Positions 8,626-15,766 of a stretch of DNA of 64,000 nt are shown here, in pieces. Numbering within the stretch: the first letter of the stretch is position 1; each line of letters starts with the position of its first letter. The notes beneath the pieces were generated by a model. The model was not told the origin of the DNA, did no database searches, and saw nothing but the letters and a program-made list of their open reading frames with translations. A program made the position numbers and the translations under genes. Origin of the DNA: Phil1 sp964487565. Its GTDB lineage: Bacteria; Bacillota; Clostridia; Christensenellales; CAG-138. Location: positions 1 through 64,000 of the forward strand of contig CAZARN010000004.1 in the NCBI GenBank assembly GCA_964487565.1, given 5' to 3'.

Positions 8626-8654
8626 ATTCTATCATAATTATTATGAAATGCAAA
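8626..8654 (-). promoter_or_regulatory. Promoter of the CPBP-SagB operon with a Fur-superfamily-type box in the spacer
   Basis: On the minus strand TTTGCA (8649-8654) and TAGAAT (8626-8631) are 17 bases apart. The spacer holds a perfect 7-1-7 palindrome at 8632-8646, TCATAAT-T-ATTATGA. This matches the geometry of Fur/PerR/Zur operators and would block polymerase when occupied. Which regulator binds is inferred. Confidence 0.65.
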
Positions 8655-8667
8655 ATGAGATACTGCG

Positions 8668-8696
8668 TTTGATTTCGGGGCATGATATGATATAAT
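8668..8696 (+). promoter_or_regulatory. psuG promoter
   Basis: TTTGAT (8668-8673) and TATAAT (8691-8696) are 17 bases apart, 35 bases before the psuG start. Confidence 0.62.
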
Positions 8697-8730
8697 CAAT
8701 AATTCAAAAAAACCTGCGGAGGGAAAAGAT

Positions 8731-9642
8731 ATGCTCAATCAGAACCTGAAATATTCACGGCAGGTGCGTGAAGCGCTGTTGAACGGCGCGCCTGTCGTCG
8801 CCCTTGAATCGACGATAATATCCCACGGCATGCCGTATCCGAAAAACGTATCCACAGCGCTCGAATGCGAGCGCATAGCGCGCGAGAACGGCGCGGTGCC
8901 GGCAACGATCGCGATCATTGAAGGCGTGCCGTGCATCGGACTTGAGGCGGATGAGCTTGAGCTTCTTGCAAACGGAAAAACGCCCATCGCAAAAGCCAGC
9001 AGAAGGGATATCCCCGTGCTCATGGCACGCAAAGGCAACGGCGCAACGACCGTCGCCGCCACGATGATACTTGCTTCGCTTGCGGGCATCCGCGTGTTCG
9101 CAACGGGCGGCATAGGCGGCGTTCATCGCGGGGCGCAGACCACGATGGATATTTCCGCGGATCTTGAGGAGCTCGGCAAGACGCCGGTCACGGTCGTGTG
9201 CGCAGGCGCGAAGGCGGTCCTCGACCTTCACCTTACGATGGAATACCTTGAGACGCACGGCGTTCCGGTGATAGGCTTCGGCACGGATGAGCTGCCCGCG
9301 TTTTACACGAGAAAAAGCGGCATAGCCGTGGATTATCGCATCGATACGCCGGAGGAGATCGCGTCGGTCATCCGCATGCAGACACAGCTTGGCTATAACG
9401 GTGGGATGCTCGTCACAAATCCCATCCCGGAAAAATATTCGATGGAGCCGTCGCTCATAAACGGCGCGATCGACAAAGCCTGCGCGGAAGCCGAAGCGAA
9501 AGGCATTCACGGCAAAGCCGTAACGCCGTATCTGCTTGCGCGCATCGTGGAGCTTACCGGCGGGGACAGCCTGGAGGCGAATATCGCCCTCGTCCACAAT
9601 AACGTGATGCTTGCTTCGCGCATAGCAAGCGCGCTTGCGTGA
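8731..9642 (+). CDS. psuG: Pseudouridine-5'-phosphate glycosidase
   Basis: The 303-residue enzyme cleaves pseudouridine 5'-phosphate to uracil and ribose 5-phosphate (the favoured in vitro direction is synthesis). It matches the family over its full length: PVVALESTIISHGMPYP at the N-terminus, ARKGNGATTVAATM in the middle, FATGGIGGVHRG, the KAVLDLHLTMEYLETHGVPVIG region and LVTNPIPE. ATG at 8731 has GGAGGG upstream. The usual partner kinase psuK is not adjacent, so the gene stands alone here and the phosphorylated substrate must come from elsewhere. Confidence 0.95.
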   Translation: MLNQNLKYSRQVREALLNGAPVVALESTIISHGMPYPKNVSTALECERIARENGAVPATIAIIEGVPCIGLEADELELLANGKTPIAKASRRDIPVLMARKGNGATTVAATMILASLAGIRVFATGGIGGVHRGAQTTMDISADLEELGKTPVTVVCAGAKAVLDLHLTMEYLETHGVPVIGFGTDELPAFYTRKSGIAVDYRIDTPEEIASVIRMQTQLGYNGGMLVTNPIPEKYSMEPSLINGAIDKACAEAEAKGIHGKAVTPYLLARIVELTGGDSLEANIALVHNNVMLASRIASALA

Positions 9643-9673
9643 GCAAAAAAACTGTACAAAACGGCTTTGATAC

Positions 9674-9690
9674 GATACTATTATAGTATC
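9674..9690 (+). repeat. 7-3-7 inverted repeat upstream of a small membrane protein gene
   Basis: GATACTA (9674-9680) and TAGTATC (9684-9690) form a perfect inverted repeat with a 3-base centre, 28 bases before the ATG at 9718. It could be an operator. No convincing -35/-10 pair was placed around it. Confidence 0.4.
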
Positions 9691-9717
9691 TTTCAACCGA
9701 CAGGAGCCGAATTAAAC

Positions 9718-10110
9718 ATGGAACGGATACCCGAGGAAAACAAGGCGAACGGGCATACCGCCCCTCAGGACTGCCTTTGCGAGGACTGCACGGTCGATCC
9801 GCTCGACTGCCCGCTTGCAAAGGAAGCAAAACACCCGCACCACAGGCATCATCTGTGGATACGCAACATTTTTGCTCTTGCCGCGGCGGTGCTGTTCATG
9901 GCGGCGCTGCTCGTCAGCGACAGAAATCTGCTTTTCAAAGCCCTTGCATACGGGCTTGGCGCGCTTGCATACATTGGCGAGCTTCTTGTGATGACGTCCG
10001 CATTCAGGAAGAAGCTGCCAAAAAACGAGCTGTTCATGCCGTTGCTTTTCGGGGCGATGTATATCGTGCTTGGCATGAGCTATGCATTGGAAAATCATTA
10101 TTTCGGCTGA
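9718..10110 (+). CDS. Small membrane protein of unknown function with cysteine-rich N-terminus
   Basis: The 130-residue protein is not recognised. An N-terminal soluble part carries a cysteine cluster (CLCEDCTVDPLDC, about residues 19-31) and a histidine-rich stretch (HPHHRHH, about 39-45), a possible metal-binding site. Three hydrophobic segments follow (about 50-66, 72-92 and 103-123). ATG at 9718 has CAGGAG upstream. It is followed after 18 bases by an ACT-domain gene on the same strand, so the two are probably one operon ending at the terminator near 10600. The open frame could begin at 9667, but that start lacks a ribosome binding site. Confidence 0.72.
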   Translation: MERIPEENKANGHTAPQDCLCEDCTVDPLDCPLAKEAKHPHHRHHLWIRNIFALAAAVLFMAALLVSDRNLLFKALAYGLGALAYIGELLVMTSAFRKKLPKNELFMPLLFGAMYIVLGMSYALENHYFG

Positions 10111-10128
10111 AGCCGGAGGTGACATAAA

Positions 10129-10566
10129 ATGAAAAGCGAATATCTCATCGTGCATAAATCGGCGTTGCCTGAGTGTTATGAAAAGGTGGTCGAAGCGCGC
10201 GATCTGTTGCGCTGCGGCAAAGCGAAGGAGGTCAGCGAGGCTGCGCGCATGGCTGGCATATCGCGAAGCACCTTCTATAAATACAAGGATCTCGTATTCA
10301 CGCCCGGCGAGGGCACTTCCTGCAAAAAAGCTGTGTTGACAATGCTTTTGAGCCATGAGCGCGGGATGCTCGGCCGCGTGCTGAGCGCAATATCCGATAC
10401 AGGGGCAAACATTCTCACCATAATGCAGAACCCGCCCATCGGCGAGCGGGCAAGCGTCGTCATATCGGTGGATGTGACGGATATGAACCGCAGCGTTGAG
10501 GAAACGATCGCGCTTCTTTCCGAGATACGCGGCGTTGAACGCGCCGGCCTGCTTGATATGGAGTGA
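10129..10566 (+). CDS. ACT domain-containing protein (PheB/UPF0735 family)
   Basis: The 145-residue protein has an N-terminal helix-turn-helix-like region (about residues 30-55, AKEVSEAARMAGISRSTFYK). A C-terminal ACT domain (about 65-143) follows, with TMLLSHERGMLGRVLSAISDTGANILTI typical of amino-acid-sensing ACT folds. UPF0735/PheB proteins were named for an early link to phenylalanine synthesis, but their function is not proven. ATG at 10129 has GGAGGTGA upstream. The pair of a DNA-binding-like part and an ACT domain suggests an amino-acid-responsive regulator; this is inference. Confidence 0.88.
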   Translation: MKSEYLIVHKSALPECYEKVVEARDLLRCGKAKEVSEAARMAGISRSTFYKYKDLVFTPGEGTSCKKAVLTMLLSHERGMLGRVLSAISDTGANILTIMQNPPIGERASVVISVDVTDMNRSVEETIALLSEIRGVERAGLLDME

Positions 10567-10591
10567 GCGCGCACCGATATACGATCGCTGA

Positions 10592-10619
10592 CCCGGCTTC
10601 GCGGCCGGGCCTTTTTTTT
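10592..10619 (+). terminator. Intrinsic terminator after the ACT-domain gene
   Basis: CCCGGC (10592-10597) pairs with GCCGGG (10604-10609), followed by T8 (10612-10619). Confidence 0.9.
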
Positions 10620-10630
10620 ATTTTGTACTG

Positions 10631-10679
10631 TTGACAAAAGCGCTTCCCCGGCTATAATAACAAATGCGACTGAATCGCA
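10631..10679 (+). promoter_or_regulatory. Promoter of the Fur-like/znu operon with 7-1-7 box at the start site
   Basis: TTGACA (10631-10636) and TATAAT (10653-10658) are 16 bases apart, a near-consensus promoter. Just downstream TGCGACT-G-AATCGCA (10665-10679) is a 15-bp palindrome with one mismatched pair, sitting on the expected start. It has the Fur-superfamily 7-1-7 geometry, so autoregulation by the first gene is likely. Confidence 0.75.
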
Positions 10680-10702
10680 AATCTGCATCGGGAGGGTACG
10701 CC

Positions 10703-11113
10703 GTGAGGGAGTACAGAACGGATCAGCGCACGGCGCTGACCGATTTTTTCAAAAAAAACTGCGACAGACAGTTCACGATCGACGGGATACTTTCCGAAAT
10801 GCCGGGCATTTCAAAGATAAGCCGCAGCGCGGTGTATCGCAACGTGGACAGGATGGTGCAGGACGGTATATTGTGCAAATCCATCGCCACGGGATCGCGG
10901 CGCGCGCTGTATCAGTTCATCCATGAGGGCGAATGCTGTGAGCGGCTGCATCTCAGGTGCGAAAAATGCGGCAGGCTTTTTCATATGGAGAGCGAGGGCG
11001 AGGAAGAAAAGCTCAAAAATATGCTTGAAACGAGCGGGTTCCAGCTTGACGAGCGATCGACGGTGCTTGTTGGAACATGCCGCGAATGCAAAAAAAGACC
11101 GGAGGAGTTTTGA
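10703..11113 (+). CDS. Fur-family metalloregulator, probably zinc-responsive (Zur-like)
   Basis: The 136-residue protein has an N-terminal winged helix (ISRSAVYRNVDRMVQDGIL, about 38-57). A dimerisation domain follows with the structural zinc cysteines C86/C89 (CEKC) and C126/C129 (CREC). The usual HHH stretch before the first CxxC is replaced by CCERLHLRC. GTG at 10703 is chosen because GGGAGGG lies 6 bases upstream; the first ATG (10664) falls at the transcription start. It overlaps the znuA-like gene (TGATG), so it likely senses zinc and represses its own operon. Assignment to Zur rather than Fur rests on context. Confidence 0.87.
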   Translation: MREYRTDQRTALTDFFKKNCDRQFTIDGILSEMPGISKISRSAVYRNVDRMVQDGILCKSIATGSRRALYQFIHEGECCERLHLRCEKCGRLFHMESEGEEEKLKNMLETSGFQLDERSTVLVGTCRECKKRPEEF

Positions 11114-12084
11114 TGAAAAGGATTGCCGCGGCGCTTGTTGCGCTGACGCTGATCGCTGGAATCGCGTCGGGCTGCGCCGCCGATAAAATACCCGCGGGCG
11201 ACGGCGAGGGGAAGCTTTCCGTGGTATGTACGGTTTTTCCCGAATATGACTGGGCAAGGCGGATCATGGGGGACACGGACGGCGCGGCGCTCACCCTTCT
11301 CATATCAAACGGCGTCGACCTGCACAGCTATCAGCCGACGGCGCAGGACATGATAACCATTGCCGGCGCCGACATACTGGTGTATATCGGCGGGGAATCG
11401 GACAAATGGGTGACGGACGCGCTCGAGGGCGCGGTCAATCAAAACATGCGCGTGATAAATCTTATCGATATTCTCGGGGATGCGGTACATGAGGAGGAAC
11501 TCACGCAGGGGATGCAGGCCGATGAGGCGGATGCGGGAAGCGGCGCGGAGTATGACGAGCACGTCTGGCTTTCGCTGAAGAACGCGATGCTTTTTTCAAA
11601 AGCGATCGCGGACGCTCTGATCGGGCTTGATCCGGAAAACGCGGAGGCGTACAGGGCGAATCTCGACTCATATACCGATGAGCTTTCGGCGCTTGACGGC
11701 GAATACAGGTCCGCGGCGGCTTCGGCCGCGCACGGCACGCTCGTTTTCGGCGACAGATTCCCTTTCAGATATCTTCTTGAGGATTACGGGATAGGATATT
11801 TTGCGGCGTTTCCGGGCTGTTCGGCGGAGACTGAGGCGAGTTTTGAAACGGTCGCGTTCCTCGCGTCAAAGGTGGACGAGCTTGGGCTTGACGTGATACT
11901 CACCACGGAGAATCCCGCCTCGCGCATCGCGTCAACGATAGCGGAAAACACCGATTCGGGCAGCGTGCGCATACTTGCGCTCGACTCCATGCAGTCGGTC
12001 ACGGACGAGAGGATAAATGCCGGCGAAACGTATTTGAGCATAATGGAAAATAACCTTGCAGTGCTTCGCGAAGCGCTCGGTTGA
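11113..12084 (+). CDS. znuA: Metal (probably zinc) ABC transporter substrate-binding lipoprotein
   Basis: The 323-residue protein captures the metal outside the membrane for ZnuBC. The signal peptide ends in lipobox ASGC (C21). It has the cluster A-I fold with two clear ligand histidines, H71 (GVDLHSY) and H150 (YDEHVW). The position of the third histidine in classical ZnuA is occupied by GDRFPFRY, a variant common among Clostridia. Instead of the His-rich loop of Gram-negative ZnuA there is an acidic stretch (QADEADAGSGAEYDE, about 135-149). Its ATG overlaps the stop of the regulator gene and GGAGGAG precedes it. Manganese cannot be excluded as substrate. Confidence 0.92.
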   Translation: MKRIAAALVALTLIAGIASGCAADKIPAGDGEGKLSVVCTVFPEYDWARRIMGDTDGAALTLLISNGVDLHSYQPTAQDMITIAGADILVYIGGESDKWVTDALEGAVNQNMRVINLIDILGDAVHEEELTQGMQADEADAGSGAEYDEHVWLSLKNAMLFSKAIADALIGLDPENAEAYRANLDSYTDELSALDGEYRSAAASAAHGTLVFGDRFPFRYLLEDYGIGYFAAFPGCSAETEASFETVAFLASKVDELGLDVILTTENPASRIASTIAENTDSGSVRILALDSMQSVTDERINAGETYLSIMENNLAVLREALG

Positions 12085-12094
12085 AAGGATTATC

Positions 12095-12814
12095 ATGGCA
12101 TTATTGACGGTGCGCGACGCGGCGCTCGGATATGAAGGCACAAAGGTTGTGGACGGGCTGTCCTTCACGGTGAACAAAGGGGATTATCTTTGCATCGTGG
12201 GGGAGAACGGCTCGGGCAAAAGCACGCTCATGAAGGCTATACTGCATCTGATCGAGCCGCTTTCCGGCACGATAGAAACGGGCGAGGAGCTTGACAGGCG
12301 CGAGATCGGCTACCTTCCGCAGCAGACAGCCGCGCAAAGGGATTTTCCGGCGTCGGTGCAGGAGATCGTGCGCTCGGGCTGCGTCGGCCGCAGCGGGCTC
12401 AGACCGTTTTACACGAAGCAGGAAAAGCTTGCCGCGGCAAAGTGTATGCGGCGCATGGGCGTGGAGGATATCGCCGCGAGGTGCTACAGGGAGCTGTCAG
12501 GCGGACAGCAGCAAAGGGTGCTGCTCGCCCGGGCGCTGTGCGCGACGGGAAGACTCCTCTTGCTCGACGAGCCTGTGGCGGGGCTTGATCCGAAAGTGAC
12601 GGCGGAGATGTACGCGCTCATAGAAAGCCTAAACCGCGAGGACGGGATAACGGTGATCATGATATCGCACGATATCGCCTCGGCCGTGAAATATGCGACG
12701 CATATACTCCATGTCGGGCCGAGGATGCTCTTTTACGGCAGGACTGAGGATTATCTGAAAAGTCAGGTCGGACAGGCATTCACGATGGCGGAAGGGAGCG
12801 CTTGCAATGGGTGA
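12095..12814 (+). CDS. znuC: Metal ABC transporter ATP-binding protein
   Basis: The 239-residue ATPase powers uptake through the adjacent permease. Walker A is GENGSGKST (about 36-44), the signature is LSGGQQQR, Walker B is LLLLDEP and the switch histidine is in ISHD. ATG at 12095 follows GAAAGG and starts 10 bases after the znuA stop. The last 8 bases overlap the permease gene. Confidence 0.95.
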   Translation: MALLTVRDAALGYEGTKVVDGLSFTVNKGDYLCIVGENGSGKSTLMKAILHLIEPLSGTIETGEELDRREIGYLPQQTAAQRDFPASVQEIVRSGCVGRSGLRPFYTKQEKLAAAKCMRRMGVEDIAARCYRELSGGQQQRVLLARALCATGRLLLLDEPVAGLDPKVTAEMYALIESLNREDGITVIMISHDIASAVKYATHILHVGPRMLFYGRTEDYLKSQVGQAFTMAEGSACNG

Positions 12815-13655
12815 GGCGTTTGTGCGGCTTGCGCAATACTTTGAATATCCGTTCGTGCGTTATGCGTTCGTGGTGGGCGTGCTGATCGCGCTTTGCGCCT
12901 CGCTTTTGGGCGTAACGCTTGTGCTAAGGCGGTTTTCGTTCATCGGGGACGGGCTTTCCCACGTTGCCTTCGGGGCGCTTGCGATAGCGACGGTGCTCAA
13001 GGTGACAAACAACATGTTCGTGATAATCCCCGTGACGGTGCTCGCGGCGATATTGCTTCTGCGCACCGGTCAGAACGCGCGTATAAAGGGCGACGCCGCA
13101 GTGGCGATGCTCTCCGTGGGCGCGCTTGCGCTGGGCTATCTCATAATGAACATATTCTCGACATCTTCAAACCTGACGGGGGACGTGTGCTCCACGCTTT
13201 TCGGTTCCACGTCGATACTTACCCTCAGCAGCGCGGAGGTCTGGCTGTGCGCGGTGATGTCGGTGCTGGTGATCGCGGTGTTCGCGCTTTTTTATCACAG
13301 GATATTCGCAATAACCTTCGATGAGAATTTCGCCAGGGCGACGGGCACGCGCGCCTCGCTCTACAACCTCGTGCTCGCAGTTGTGACGGCGCTTGTAATC
13401 GTGCTTGCGATGAATCTTGTCGGATCGCTTCTCATATCGGCGCTTTTGATCTTTCCGGCGCTTTCGGCGATGCGCGTGTTCAAAAGCTTCGGCGCGGTGA
13501 CGGTATGTTCGGCGGCGTTTGCCGTGTGCGCGGCGGCGCTCGGCATCGTGGTTTCGGTCATTGCGGGCACGCCGACAGGTTCGACGGTGGTGGCCGCCGA
13601 TATCGTTGGCTTTGGCATATTCTCTCTTGTTGGCGCTTTGAAGCGGGGCAATTGA
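12807..13655 (+). CDS. znuB: Metal ABC transporter permease (ABC-3 family)
   Basis: The 282-residue integral membrane protein forms the channel of the importer. Eight or so hydrophobic segments are visible. The family-typical stretch LRRFSFIGDGLSHVAFG (about 40-56) and the LVGSLLISALLIFPALSA segment are present. It overlaps znuC by 8 bases with AAGGGAGCG upstream and is the last gene of the regulator-znuACB operon. The next gene, rsmA, is convergent, with 40 bases between the stops. Confidence 0.94.
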   Translation: MGEAFVRLAQYFEYPFVRYAFVVGVLIALCASLLGVTLVLRRFSFIGDGLSHVAFGALAIATVLKVTNNMFVIIPVTVLAAILLLRTGQNARIKGDAAVAMLSVGALALGYLIMNIFSTSSNLTGDVCSTLFGSTSILTLSSAEVWLCAVMSVLVIAVFALFYHRIFAITFDENFARATGTRASLYNLVLAVVTALVIVLAMNLVGSLLISALLIFPALSAMRVFKSFGAVTVCSAAFAVCAAALGIVVSVIAGTPTGSTVVAADIVGFGIFSLVGALKRGN

Positions 13656-13695
13656 AGCGGCGAAGGCCTCAAAATGAAACAGCGCTGTCGAACGC

Positions 13696-14508
13696 TCAGA
13701 AACTATGCTTTTGCGCGAGCGACCGGAAAAGCTCTGGGGATATCTCCTCGGGCCTTGCCGAAGGCGCGATGCCGCATCGGGCGAGGAGAGCTTCGGCTTC
13801 TTCACGGGAAAAACCCGCGGCGCGCAGGTTGTTTGAAAGCGTTTTCCTTCGCATTGAAAACGCTGTTTCAAGCGCGCGCGGCAGACCCTGTACAGGAGAA
13901 ACGCCGTCCTTACGCTCAAGCATCACAACCGCGCTTTCGACCTCAGGCTGGGGATAGTAGCTTGAGGGGGAAAGCGTCATGACGGTCCTGCAGTCGTAAT
14001 ACAAACGGCAGAGCACGCTGAGCGGGCTGTAAAGCTTTGTGCGGCACTGCGCCGTGAAACGCGCCGCAGCTTCTTTTTGCAGCATGAGCGTCATACGGCG
14101 CGGCAAAACGCGCCCGGTGACGAGCTTCATACAGATTGGCGTCGTGATGTAATACGGCAGATTGCCGGCGACGGAAAAATCGCCTCTGACAGCGAAAGAA
14201 TCGATATCGAATTTCAGAAAATCACAGTTTATGACGGTGAGCGAGGGATCGTTTTCAAATATCTTTTCAAGACAGGCGCACATTTTGCGGTCAAGCTCGA
14301 CCGCCGTGACATTTGCGCCGCATTCAAGCAGTCCGCGCGTGAGCGCGCCGAGTCCCGGCCCTATCTCAAGCACGGGAAGCCCGTCGCAGCACGCGGAAGC
14401 GGCGATAGCTCTCACGGCATCGTCATCCGCAAGAAAATTCTGCCCGAGCGCTTTGTTTGGCTCCATGTCAAACGAAGCAAGGAGCGCTTTTATATCCGCG
14501 GCGCTCAT
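13696..14508 (-). CDS. rsmA: 16S rRNA dimethyladenosine transferase
   Basis: The 270-residue KsgA/RsmA enzyme dimethylates two adjacent adenines in the 3' hairpin of 16S rRNA during 30S maturation. The AdoMet motif VLEIGPGLGALT is near residues 46-57, the catalytic NLPYYITTP near 118-126, and a small C-terminal helical domain follows. The N-terminal KALGQNFL is typical. Its ATG overlaps the stop of the upstream YabE-like gene (ATGA). The yabE-rsmA order is conserved in many Bacillota, which supports both calls. Confidence 0.96.
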   Translation of the reverse strand: MSAADIKALLASFDMEPNKALGQNFLADDDAVRAIAASACCDGLPVLEIGPGLGALTRGLLECGANVTAVELDRKMCACLEKIFENDPSLTVINCDFLKFDIDSFAVRGDFSVAGNLPYYITTPICMKLVTGRVLPRRMTLMLQKEAAARFTAQCRTKLYSPLSVLCRLYYDCRTVMTLSPSSYYPQPEVESAVVMLERKDGVSPVQGLPRALETAFSMRRKTLSNNLRAAGFSREEAEALLARCGIAPSARPEEISPELFRSLAQKHSF

Positions 14509-15635
14509 CCCATTTTCACCAAAACGGTGACGTTGCGCTTGCGCCCCCAGCGATTCGCGTCGCTGTCGCGCACGAAGAAAAGATCGAGCTGATTGACCGG
14601 CGAACCGTCGGCGTTCGTATACTTTCTGAACGCGCCCGTGTCAAGCGCTTTGCCGTAACCGTAACCGGGTACCCATATCTCGGTATAATACGGGATGTAG
14701 TAGGTGTTTACGGCGATCGTGCCGAAGCGCGTGTGCGTCCCTGTCGACGTTCTGCCGTCGCTTGAATAGGCGGTGATGTAATCCACCGTCATCTTGACCC
14801 AGCCATCCTGACCGGCGGTGGGCTTTTTGCGATAAATGCGCGTATCGCCGTAGTAATTGGTCTGGTAATGGATCTTGTTGCCGTACTTGGTGACCTCGTC
14901 CGTGGCGGGGGTTATGACCACCTGATCGACGACCTCGCGCGACACCTGCACGCCGTCCTTTGTCACAACGCGCTGGGTGACCTGTTTCGTGCCGTCGGCG
15001 CCCGCCTGCAGAAGGACCGGATCCGTATCGTTATACACGTCGTCGTCATACACGGCGACCTCTTTATAGTTGAGGGTTTTGTATGTTGTGGAATACTCCA
15101 TGCTGACCGTGACGTGTATGATCTTCATGCCGGGTTTGATATCTTCAAACGCGCTGTGTGAAAGCTCGTCGTCCACATCATATGAAACGCCGGCCTCGCG
15201 CAGCGCGTCGCCGACTGTGCCTGACATCATGTGCAGGACGCTGACCTCGTTGCCGGAACGCACGGCGACGGGCACCGCGCGGGTCACGGTTATCGTCATG
15301 CCGTCTTCAAGGGTGTCGGTCGCGGCGCAGGAGAGCTCGTCGGCTTCGTTGACGGTGATGTCGTTCGCGCTCAAAAGCGCGGATACGTTGCCGCCGGGGA
15401 AAACATGGCAGTTGATCGTCCTGGCGTCCGCCTCAATGGTGACGGATATGCGCGGATCCGGCGCAAATACGCTCGCGCAAAACCAGATTACAGCGCAAAG
15501 CGCCGCTGCGGCAACAGCGATATCCGCGACGGTGAGTTCCCACGTACGACCGCCCGGGACGGAGGGTTTTATGCCGTTCCAGAAGGATTTTATATTATGA
15601 AAAAGGGTTTCTATGCTTTTTTGTATGCCTTTCAT
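14505..15635 (-). CDS. YabE-like cell-wall protein: ubiquitin-like (DUF348), G5 and 3D domains
   Basis: The 376-residue protein has a short cytoplasmic N-terminus and one membrane segment (about 37-60). Tandem DUF348-type repeats (about 70-190), a G5 region (about 190-270, including QRVVTKDGVQVS) and a C-terminal 3D domain (about 290-376) follow. The 3D motif is in GYGKALDTGAF, where aspartates and glycine resemble the lytic transglycosylase MltA core. This architecture is that of Bacillus YabE, a probable wall hydrolase related to resuscitation factors. The ATG at 15635 has no ribosome binding site, and the promoter's -10 ends 6 bases upstream, so translation is probably leaderless. It overlaps rsmA by 4 bases. 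Confidence 0.9.
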   Translation of the reverse strand: MKGIQKSIETLFHNIKSFWNGIKPSVPGGRTWELTVADIAVAAAALCAVIWFCASVFAPDPRISVTIEADARTINCHVFPGGNVSALLSANDITVNEADELSCAATDTLEDGMTITVTRAVPVAVRSGNEVSVLHMMSGTVGDALREAGVSYDVDDELSHSAFEDIKPGMKIIHVTVSMEYSTTYKTLNYKEVAVYDDDVYNDTDPVLLQAGADGTKQVTQRVVTKDGVQVSREVVDQVVITPATDEVTKYGNKIHYQTNYYGDTRIYRKKPTAGQDGWVKMTVDYITAYSSDGRTSTGTHTRFGTIAVNTYYIPYYTEIWVPGYGYGKALDTGAFRKYTNADGSPVNQLDLFFVRDSDANRWGRKRNVTVLVKMG

Positions 15636-15641
15636 GCAGGC

Positions 15642-15671
15642 ATTATACAATGTTGCACGACATTGTGTCAA
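15642..15671 (-). promoter_or_regulatory. Apparently leaderless promoter of the YabE-like gene with a palindrome in the spacer
   Basis: On the minus strand a consensus TTGACA (15666-15671) and TATAAT (15642-15647) are 18 bases apart. The ATG at 15635 sits 7 bases after the -10, at the expected +1. ACAATGT (15647-15653) and ACATTGT (15660-15666) form a perfect 7-6-7 inverted repeat filling the spacer, which suggests an operator. Confidence 0.7.
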
Positions 15672-15707
15672 ATTAACGAATTGTGGCCCCGTCGCCCCGC
15701 GTCGGCA

Positions 15708-15737
15708 TTTACATGATCGCCCGCCGCGGGCTATAAT
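15708..15737 (+). promoter_or_regulatory. Promoter of the class B PBP gene
   Basis: TTTACA (15708-15713) and TATAAT (15732-15737) are 18 bases apart, 29 bases before the ATG at 15767. Confidence 0.6.
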
Positions 15738-15766
15738 GTATCCGTACGCATGAAAGGAATCATTCA

